From: Anthonomus grandis grandis
Lineage: Eukaryota > Arthropoda > Insecta > Coleoptera > Curculionidae
Direction of reading: 5' to 3'
Assembly (NCBI RefSeq): GCF_022605725.1
Contig: NC_065558.1
Span: 1,860,001 to 1,924,000 of the forward strand
Length of the DNA stretch: 64,000 nucleotides
The notes under the pieces are model-generated. The model was not told where the DNA came from, did no database searches, and worked only from the letters and a program-made list of their open reading frames with translations. The position numbers were made by a program, and so were the translations under genes. Every line of letters begins with the position of its first letter. Position 1 is the stretch's first letter. Positions 55,270 to 64,000 of this stretch are shown one piece after another.

Positions 55270-55735
55270 TAAGTTTACTTGAAAAATTTTAATTTTTATT
55301 GTGATTTTTTCAGTAATGGTTTTTTTTGTAAAAGAGTTATCTTGAACATTTATTTTTTGACACCTCTAGAATATCATGAACATTTTTTATATAGTCAGAC
55401 CCTTCGACAAAGTTCTGAAAAATGTAAAAGTGAAGTCAATAAAGACCATGGTAGTTTCGCCTTCTGAAACATCCTGCACGGTTGATAAAAAATTTAAGAA
55501 AATGATGTGGATGTTATAGAATGGACGTCACAATCACCTGATCTTATGCCAATAGAAAACCTCTGAAATCAAATAGACAGAAGTATCAAGTCACACACTG
55601 TAAAAAATAAGAAAAAATTTATTTAATGCAATAGAATTGAAATGCGCAAAATTAATGGACTCTATGCAAAGTAGCGGTAGAGCAGGATTAAAGGCAAAAA
55701 AATGTTGCCACTAAATACTAAAGTTTAAGAAAATA
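55270..55735 (+). pseudogene. Tc1-like transposase C-terminal remnant
   Basis: In shifting frames: KCKSEVNKDHGSFAF near 55420-55465; then EWTSQSPDLMPIENL near 55520-55565, matching EWPSQSPDLNPIENLW with the third acidic residue of the DDE triad in ENLW; QIDRSIKSHTVKNK near 55570-55612; and AKLMDSMQSSGRAGLKAKK near 55655-55700, matching the final SMxxRxxxVIxAKGxxTKY. At least three frameshifts. No terminal inverted repeats recognised unless the hairpin at 55199 is derived from one. Confidence 0.82.
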
Positions 55736-55759
55736 TTTACCGTATAAACTGTTTATTAT

Positions 55760-57180
55760 TTAATCGTGAATAACTAATTAATTATTCCAGGTAGTTGAGG
55801 CTTAATTCTATTTAAAGTGTCCGAAGTTTCGAACTAAATCAAAAAGTCAACTGCCTCTTATTTTTATTTAAATGTGAATAATAATTAATTAATTAAATAT
55901 TTATTCCAGGCAATTGAGGCGCAATTTTAATTAAGGTGTTTGAAATAAAAAAAAAATCGGCGAGTCAACTGCCTGTAAATATTATTTAAATATTATTAAT
56001 TAATTAATTATTTCAGGCAGTTTAAGCACAATTTTAATTAAACAGCCAGAAATTTTAAATAAAATCAAAAACTCAACTGTCAGTTAATGTTATTTAAATA
56101 TCAATAATAATTATTTAATTAAGTATTTATTCCAGGCAATTGAGGCACAATTTTAATTGAAGTGTTTGAAATTAAAAAAAATCGCCGGGTCAACTACCTG
56201 CAAATATTATTTGAATATTATTAATTTATTAATTATTCCAGGCAGTTAAGGCACAATTTTAATTAAAGTGCCCAAAATTTCGAATGAAACCAGAAAGTCA
56301 ACTGCCTGTTATTGTTATTTAAATGTCAATAATAATTAATTAATTAAATATTTATCCCAGGCAGTTGAGGTACAATTTTAGTTAAAGTGCCCAAATTTCA
56401 AATAAAATCAAAAACTCAATTGTCTGTAATTGTTATTTAAATGTCAATAATAAATTAATTAAATACTTATTCCAGGCAATTGAGGCACAATTTTACTTAA
56501 AGTGTTTGAAAAAAAAATCGGCGGGTCAACTGCCTGTAAATATCATTTAAATATTATTAATTATTGAATTATTTCAGGCAGTTGAGTCACAATTTTATTT
56601 ATAGTGCCCGAAATTTCGAATAAAATCAGAAACTCAACTGTCTTTTATTGTTATTTAAATGTCAATAATTAATTAATTAAATATTTATTCCAGACAATTG
56701 AGGCACAATTTTAATTAAAGTGTTTGAAATTTAAAAAAAAACCGACGGATCAACTGCCTGTAAATATTATTAACTAATTAATTATTCCAGGCAGTTGAGG
56801 CACAATTTTAATTAACGTGGTTACAATTTAAAAAAAACATCGGGTCAACTGCCTGTAAATATTATTTAAATAATATTAATTTATTAATTATTCCAGGCAG
56901 TTAAGGCACAATTTTATTTAAAGTGCCCGAAATTTCGAATAAAATCAGAAAATCTGCTTTAATTTCGAACTGCCTGTAATTTTTATTTAAATGTCACTTA
57001 TTAAAATAATTAGGGAATTATTCTAGGCAGTTACGGCACAATTTTAATTAAAGTACTTGAAATTGCGAAAATGAATCGGCGAGTCAACTGCTTGTAAATA
57101 TTATTTAAATGTCTTTAATTAATTAATAAATTAATTATTTCAGGCAATTGAAGAACAGTTTTAATTAAAAAGATTTAAAT
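55760..57180 (+). repeat. 111-bp tandem array of the CCAGGCAGTTGA family, block 1
   Basis: About 13 units. Each reads TTCCAGGCARTTGAGGCACA, ATTTTAATTAAAGTGCCCGA, AATTTCGAATAAAATCAGAA, AGTCAACTGCCTGT, then an AT-rich spacer with TTAATTAATTAAATATTTA. The CAACTGCCTG and CCAGGCAGTTG arms face each other across about 50-60 bases. Confidence 0.93.
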
Positions 57181-57600
57181 GTCGAAAAAAAATCAGTTAT
57201 ATAAACTAACACACCGAACATAAACTGGAAGTTTATTAGAAGAAGTCTTATTCTTTATACTGTGACTAACAGTAGTATAAAAACGTGATAAATTTAAAAC
57301 TTTTAAAATCAATAGATCCAATCTTGGCTGTATATTCCATATAATATTCTAAATTCATGATTTGATTCATGATTGACTGTGTTATAAAATCCATGCCACA
57401 ATTCTTGCCAAAAATTCAACTACAAGGTTTCCAATTTGCACATTTGAAATTTATATTTCTAGGCAATTAGAACCATTCATGGCTAAGAAACTCATTTTTT
57501 TAATATAAAAACATGTAAAAAAAGCTTAAAAAACAAAAATAAATCTAAATTGCTTGACAGAATTTGCTGCCTGCAATTGAACAATATGAAAAATATGTTT
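57180..57600. other. AT-rich spacer between arrays
   Basis: No array units and no coding frame. GCTTGACAGAATTTGCTGCCTG near 57552 is a weak motif remnant. Confidence 0.35.
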
Positions 57601-57770
57601 CAAGTACCTGGAATAAATATAAAATTTAATATTATCTTGCGCTTAATTTGATACACTCAATATGTGACTACTAGAGAGCACAATCCAACCGACTGCACCA
57701 AATTTACCAAACCAACAAAAACGAGTTTCAAAATGGAACCATAGGTTTTAAATTTCCAACTGGAGATATA
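57600..57770 (+). repeat. Dispersed repeat F, copy 2
   Basis: ACCTGGAATAAATATAAAAT, CTTGCGCTTAATTTGATACA, CTCAATATGTGACTACTAGA and CAATCCAACCGACTGCACCA, then GAGTTTCAAAATGGAACC. The most diverged of the three copies. Confidence 0.8.
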
Positions 57771-58019
57771 ATTAGATCGACCTATTTTAATTATTAATTA
57801 AATCCATCGTATGTACTATAAGAGACTTTTTTTTTAATTTTTTAGGTAAATTCCTATAATTTCAAATACTTGTATTTCGCTTTTTTTTGTTATTCTTATT
57901 TTTCTGGTTAATAATTATAGTCAAACTATATGCTAAATACTAGCTATGTATATGCACTAACAGACGTATGGAAACGTGAAACTAGGCAGAACTGGCTGTC
58001 TGTAATTTAATAAATTAAA

Positions 58020-58200
58020 AAATATTGAAAATTTGTTTCAACTGCCTGGAAGAAGCAAAAAATGTAATATTGGCTTTCGCTTAATCCCATACACTCAATT
58101 TGTGACTTTCAAAGAATACAATCCTACTGACTGCCCCAAATCTAAACCAATAACGACGAGTTTCAAAACGGACGCACAGGTTTTAAATTCCCAATCGGAA
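58020..58200 (+). repeat. Dispersed repeat F, copy 3
   Basis: CAACTGCCTGGAAGAAGC, ATATTGGCTTTCGCTTAATC, ACACTCAATTTGTGACTTTC, TACAATCCTACTGACTGCCC and GAGTTTCAAAACGGACGC. About 430 bp after copy 2. The 71-codon frame here is a by-product. Confidence 0.82.
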
Positions 58201-58254
58201 TGTAATAACATCGACCTAAACAAAAACAAGATTAAACAGATTTTCTAGAAAATT

Positions 58255-58640
58255 AATATCGAATCCCTCCTGCGTTTCATTTTTCCCTCCGCACCCTCCG
58301 CATCATTAAAATATTAATAACATCTCGTCTTTGGAGAAGTGTGTATTAAATTTAACGTTACAGGGTAAAAACAAGATCTACCCTAAGAGAAAGAGAGAGA
58401 GAGAGTGAGGCAAAATTTTAATGGAAAAAGTAAATTTTCTGGAGGGATAATTTCATTTAGCATCAAGACGAGAAACAAAGTTTGTAATCCGCCGGCTCGA
58501 GTCTCATCAATATGCTTTTTAACGTAATTTGCTTGGCGGGTCGCCTCTCTGCGCCAATTAATATTTTGCGGCGTTTAAGTTATTATACCGCCCCGTTAAA
58601 TCTTGAACAATACCGTTACTTTGCGGCGTATAATTGAAAT
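58255..58640. other. GC-richer unique island
   Basis: Contains TTTTTCCCTCCGCACCCTCC near 58279, a purine tract AGAAAGAGAGAGAGAGAG near 58387, TAATCCGCCGGCTCGAGTCT near 58485, GCTTGGCGGGTCGCCTCTCT near 58530 and TTATACCGCCCCGTTAAATC near 58582. No coding signature. It would lie in the last intron of the minus-strand gene, a plausible enhancer position. Confidence 0.4.
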
Positions 58641-59045
58641 TAAGCCTTTATTACAGTATATTACATAAATCGAGTATAGAAACTAAAAAACTACTTTATA
58701 AGTAACTTTTCACACACTTCAAGGGAATTGTTAAAGATATTTCTTCTCCTTCTAAAGCGGTTTAGATTTTTTATGATTTCTTTAAAATGTCATTGTGTTT
58801 TATAATCTATTATTCCTTCTTTTGGTCAAAAAAATTTGTAACAATCTTTTAGCCTTTATTAGAGTATTTTACATATATCGCGTACAAAAAGTGAAAAACT
58901 ACGTTATGAGTAACTTTTCACACGTTGTTGAAGACATTTCTTGTTCCCCTAGAGCAGTTTAGATTTTATATGATCTCTTTAAAATTTCATTGTGTTTTTT
59001 AATCCATTTTTCCTTTATTTTGGAAAAAAAAGTTTCAATTTTTTT
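58640..59045 (+). repeat. Two-copy tandem duplication, ~209-bp unit
   Basis: AGCCTTTATTA starts at 58642 and 58851. GAGTAACTTTTCACAC-type, AGxGGTTTAGATTTT and TTTAAAATxTCATTGTGTTTT words follow in each copy. Confidence 0.9.
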
Positions 59046-59099
59046 TAATTTTTCTAAATAGTCGGAGCATATTTCTTGACGACCTCAAATTTCAGAAAA

Positions 59100-62000
59100 T
59101 GTTACTATTTGAAATTTTATATAAATATTATTAATTAATTTATTAAATAATTGATAATTATTCCAGGCAGTTGAAGCATATAAAGTTTCCAAAATTTTGA
59201 ATAAAATTAGAAAGTCAACTGCCTGTTATCGTTATTTAGATGTCAGTAATTTTTTAAATAATTATTCCAGGCAATGAAGGCACAATTATAATTAAAGTGT
59301 TTGAAATTTCAAAAAAAAATCGACGGGTCACCTGCCTGTAACTATTATATAAATATTATTAACTAATTAATTATTTCAGGCAGTTGAGGCACAATTTTAA
59401 TTAAAGTGTCCGAAATTTCTAATAAAATTGGAAAGTCAATTGCCTGTTAGCGTTATTTAGATATCAGTTATTAATTAAATAATTATTCCAGGCAATTGAG
59501 GCACAGTTTTAATTAAAGTGCCGTAAATTTCGAATATAATCAAAAAGTCAATACCTGTTATTGTTATTTGGATGTCCGTAATTAATTAAATATTTATTCC
59601 AGGCAATTGAGGCACAATTTTAATTAAAGTGCCCGAAATTTCGAATAAAATCAGACAGTCAACTGCCTGTTAGTGTCATTTAGATGTTAGTAATTAATTA
59701 AATAATTATTCCAGGCAATTAAGGCATACTTTTAATTAAATGTGTTTTAAATTAAAAAAAAATTGACGGATCACCTGCTTGTAACTACTATTTAAATATT
59801 ATTATTATTTAATTGATTATTCCAGGCAGTTGAGGCACAATTTTAATTAAAGTTTTCGAAATTTCGAATAAAATTAGAAAGTCAACTGCCTGTAATTATG
59901 ATTTAAATATTAAAAACTAATTAATTATTTAAGGCAGTTGAGGCACAATTTTAATTAAAGTTTCCGCAATTTCGAATAAAATTAGAAAGTCAATTGCCTG
60001 TTATCGTTATTTAGATGTCAGTAATTAATTAATTAAATAATTATTCCAGGCAGTTGAAGCACAAATTTAATTAAAGTGCCCGAAATTTCAAATAAAATAA
60101 GAAAGTGAACTGCCTGTTATCGTAATTTAGATGTCAGTAATTAATTAAATAATTATTCCAGGGAATTGAGGCACAGTTTTAATTAAAGTACATAAAATTT
60201 TAAAAAAAAGCAGCGGATCATCTGCCTTTAACTATTACTTAAATAATTTTAATTTTATTAATTATTCCAGGCAGTTAGAGCACAATTTTAATTAAAGTGT
60301 CCTAAATTTCGAATATAATCAGAAAGTCAATATCTGTTATTGTTATTTAGATGACAGTAATTAATTAAATATTTATTCCAGGTAATTGAGGCACAATTTT
60401 AATTAAAGTGCTTGAAATTTCAAAAAAAAATCGACGGGTCACCTGCCTGTAACTATTATGTAAATATTATGAATTAAATAATTATTCCAGGCAATTGAGG
60501 CACAATTTTAATTAAAGTGCCCGAAATTTCGAATAAAATCTGACAGTCAACTGCCTGTTAGTGTCATTTAGATGTTAGTAATTAATTAAATAATTATATC
60601 AGGCAGTTAAGGCACACTTTTAATGAACATGCTTGAAATTAAAAAAAAATCGACGGGTCACCTGCTTGTAACTATTATGTAAATATGATTAATTAATTAA
60701 TTATTCCAGGCAATTGAGGCACAATTTTAATTAAAGTGTCCGAAATTTCGAATAAAATCAGACAGTCAACTGTCTGTTAGTATCATTTAGATGTTAGTAA
60801 TTAATTAAATAATTATTCCGACCAATTAAGGCACAATTTTAATTAAAGTGTTTGAAATTTAAAAAAAAAATCAGCGAGTCACTTGCTTGTAACTATTATT
60901 TAAATATTATTATTTAATTAATTATTTCAGGCAGTTGAGGCACAATTTTAATTAGGGTGCCCGACATTTCGAATAAAATCAGCAAGTCAACTGCCTGTAA
61001 TTATTGATTAAACATTATTAACTAATTAATTATTTAAGGCAGTTGAGGCACAATTTTAATTAAAGTTTCCGAAATTTGGAATAAAATTAGAAAGTCAATT
61101 GTCTGTTATCGTTATTTAGATGTCAGTAATTAATTAATTAAATAATTATTCCAGGCAGTTGAAGCACAAATTTAATTAAAGTGTCCGAAATTTCAAATAA
61201 AATAAGAAAGTGAACTGCCTGTTATCGTAATTTAGATGTCAGTAATTAATTAAATAATTATTCCAGGGAATTGAAGCACAGTTTTAATTAAAGTACATGA
61301 AATTAAAAAAAAAAAGCAGCGGATCATCTGCCTTTAACTATTACTTAAATAATTTTAATTTTATTAATTATTCCAGGCAGTTAGAGCACAATTTTAATTA
61401 AAGTGTCCTAAATTTCGAATATAATCAGAAAGTCAATATCTGTTATTGTTATTTAGATGACAGTAATTAATTAAATATTTATTCCAGGTAATTGAGGCAC
61501 AATTTTAATTAAAGTGCTTGAAATTTCAAAAAAAAATCGACGGGTCACCTGCCTGTAACTATTATGTAAATATTATGAATTAAATAATTATTCCAGGCAG
61601 TTGAGGCACAATTTTAATTAAAGTGCCCGAAATTTCGAATAAAATCAGACAGTCAACTGCCTGTTAGTGTCATTTAGATGTTAGTAATTAATTAAATAAT
61701 TATTCCAGGGAATTGAGGCACAGTTTTAATTAAAGTACATAAAATTTAAAAAAAAAGCAGCGGATCATCTGCCTTTAACTATTACTTAAATAATTTTAAT
61801 TTTATTAATTATTCCAGGCAGTTAGAGCACAATTTTAATTAAAGTGTCCTAAATTTCGAATATAATCAGAAAGTCAATATCTGTTATTGTTATTTAGATG
61901 ACAGTAATTAATTAAATATTTATTCCAGGTAATTGAGGCACAATTTTAATTAAAGTGCTTGAAATTTCAAAAAAAAATCGACGGGTCACCTGCCTGTAAC

Positions 62001-62970
62001 TATTATGTAAATATTATGAATTAAATAATTATTCCAGGCAGTTGAGGCACAATTTTAATTAAAGTGCCCGAAATTTCTAATAAAATCAGACAGTCAACTG
62101 CCTGTTAGTGTCATTTAGATGTTAGTAATTAATTTAATAATTATTCCGACCAATTAAGGCACAATTTTAATTAAAGTGTTTGAAATTTAAAAAAAAAATC
62201 AGCGAGTCACTTGCTTGTAACTATTATTTAAATAATATTATTTAATTGATTATTCCAGGCGGTTAAGGCACAATTTTAATTAAGGTGCCCGAAATTTCGA
62301 ATAAAATCAGAAAGTCAATTGCCTGTAATTAATATTTAAATATAATTAACAAATTAATTATTTCAGGCAGTTGAAGCACAAATTTAATTAAAGCACTTGA
62401 AATTTAAAAAAAGCAGAGGATCACCTGCCTTTAACTATTACTTAAATAATTTTAATTTTATTAATTATTCCAGGCAGTTAAGGCATAATTTTAATTAAAG
62501 TGCCCTAAATTTCGAATATAATCAGAAAGTCAATAACTGTTATCGTAATTTAGATGTCAGTAATTAATTAAATAATTATTCCAGGCAATTGAGGCACAGT
62601 TTGAATTAAAGTACTTGAACTATTACTTAAATAATTTTAATTTTATTAATTATTCCAGGCAGTTAAGGCACAATTTTAAATTTCGAATAGAATCAGAAAG
62701 TCAATACCTGTTATTGTTACTTAGATGTCAGTAATTAATTAAATATTTATTCCAGGCAATTGAGGCATAATTTTAATTAAAGTGCTTGAAATTTAAAAAC
62801 AAAATCGGCGGGTCACCTGCCTGTAATTATTATTTAAATATTATTAACTAGTTAATTATTTCAGGCATTTGAGGCATAATTTTGTTTAAAGTGCCCCAAA
62901 TTTCGAATAAAATCAGAGAATCAACTGCACGTTATTGTTATCTAAATGTCAATAATTAATAAATTAAAAA
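59100..62970 (+). repeat. 111-bp tandem array of the CCAGGCAGTTGA family, block 2
   Basis: About 34 units at 111-112 bp steps (CC of the motif at 59488, 59599, 59711, 59822). Units fall into sub-types: GTGCCCGAAATTTCGAATAA with CAACTGCCTG, or TTTGAAATTxAAAAAAA with CGACGGGTCACCTGCCTG. A multi-unit block starting CCAGGGAATTGA recurs at 60159, 61264 and 61706 (offsets 1105 and 442, close to ten and four units). Edges at 59060 and 62985 share CATATTTCTTGAxGACxTCAA. Confidence 0.95.
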
Positions 62971-64000
62971 ATAATATATAGATCATATTTCTTGAGGACG
63001 TCAAGGATCAGGAAATCTGCTTCTTTGAAATTGCTTAATAATCTAGATTTTTTGCAATAAATTCTTTTCAGGTATGTAATATTCTTATGATCTCCAAAAA
63101 ACATTTTTTACAGCAACTATTTTAGATTTTTGGTAAGGCGGTTAAATTCTTTAATTATTTTAATATTTTTTATGTTACTATCAGAAATAATTTCTTTTCT
63201 AGTTTTTTTCAACCTTTCTATTTTTATCTAGTAACTTCCATTTTTTTAAAAATGTCACTATCAGTTAATATATATTTTCTTTTACCAGGAAGCCTTTTTT
63301 CCAATAAATTAAAGTAATGTGCAATTTTAAAAGTACAATTTTACCAGAATCAATCAGTCAAGCCAATTTGTATTTTGTAAAGCTGTAGTTGCCATGAAGT
63401 TTTTTTTTAATTTAAATTAAAGATTTTTTTTAGAATTTTAATTCGATTTTTATTAAATCTATTTCTGGCAATTAAATCCAATCCATTTTTTTAAAGAAAT
63501 GAACACTTGGTATTTTTATATATTTTTTTTTTAATTAAACAATTCTTAATCTTGTAAAATTTAATTCCAGGCAATCCAATCCTCCAATTAAAAAATTTAC
63601 CAACGCAATATTTAAATATTTTAATAATTTATTTTTTGTTGTCAATTTTCAGCTTTATATTTTTGTTAATACCTAATAATAAGAAAGAAACTTTATTTAA
63701 AATTAAAATAATTTTCTACATTTTAATCAGGCAGGTTAATGTTGTTTTTTTTTTTAAAATTTATTCCAGACAATTAAATTCAATTTTCAATTTTTTTAAC
63801 GCTTCAACTGCCAAGGCCATTTTAATTAATTTATAAATTTAAAAAAATGATTTTTTATAATAATAATAATAATTATAATTTTTTTTTTAATTTATTCTGA
63901 GATCTGATTCTTATCATTATAATTAATTTTTTTTAATTGCAATACTGTATTAATTCTTTAATAAATTTATTTCAGGCACTTAAAGCCAATCCCTAGTCTA
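62970..64000. other. AT-rich sequence with sparse CCAGGCAA motifs
   Basis: TTAATTCCAGGCAATCCAATCC near 63561, CAGGCAGGTTAATG near 63729, TTCCAGACAATTAAATTC near 63766 and TTTCAGGCACTTAAAGCC near 63970 are single or decayed copies. No exon of the minus-strand gene recognised before the window ends. Confidence 0.4.

Overview
Organism and setting. This is a gene-poor, very AT-rich eukaryotic window, almost certainly from an insect. A beetle is plausible, but the sequence does not settle it. Evidence for an insect: decayed CR1/jockey-type LINEs, mariner- and Tc1-type transposase remnants, a tRNA-derived SINE, miniature elements ending in CACCCTGT-type termini, and pyrimidine-tract/AG splice acceptors. 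No bacterial-style operons are present. Almost all short open frames are chance frames in AT-rich repeats.

Host coding content is small. The best host feature is a terminal coding exon on the minus strand at 53814-53866. It has a strong splice acceptor, encodes LTYTVQPGADYHMDVQ and then stops, and is followed by a 3' UTR with an AATAAA signal near 53371. I do not recognise the gene; its preceding exon lies beyond position 64000. A second exon-like block on the minus strand (7886-8176) has both splice sites but one frameshift. A promoter/first-exon-like segment on the minus strand (about 16972-17200) has a partial duplicate at 16195-16260.

Layout. 1-2600: nested LINE and mariner-like debris. 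2600-9300: AT-rich sequence with short duplications and GC-richer, apparently unique islands. 9458-9856: an unrecognised open frame. 10450-12110: satellite of inverted modules. 12690-12830: a LINE 3' end. 12831-14415: an ~81-bp satellite. 14660-16865: a hairpin satellite with a 256-bp higher-order period. 17880-19220: a decayed array of GCCTGGAA-type repeats. 19379-20684: two miniature elements around a mariner-like fragment. 20790-26500: unique islands, repeats and microsatellites. 27340-29645: the best-preserved LINE (endonuclease plus reverse transcriptase, frameshifted). 32170-33660: a 166-bp array. 36500-43800: dispersed and tandem duplications. 45300-46590: a minus-strand LINE. 46830-47450 plus 52090-52400: a plus-strand LINE split by a 90-bp array (47460-52030) that itself carries a 40-bp-arm palindrome and a SINE. 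52836-53201: a 5'-truncated LINE 3' end with target-site duplication. 55199-55246: a perfect hairpin beside Tc1 debris. 55760-57180 and 59100-62970: 111-bp arrays.

The common thread. Several arrays with different unit lengths (90, 111, 166 bp, and the decayed array near 18 kb) are all built around one inverted motif, CAACTGCCTGGAA and its complement TTCCAGGCAGTTG. In two families the two copies face each other across a 14-16 nt loop. A separate array at 14.7-16.9 kb is built on another hairpin whose stem shows compensated base changes. Between the repeats lie about a dozen GC-richer unique islands rich in TAATTA-type sites. They look like candidate regulatory elements of a developmental locus; this is inference from composition only.
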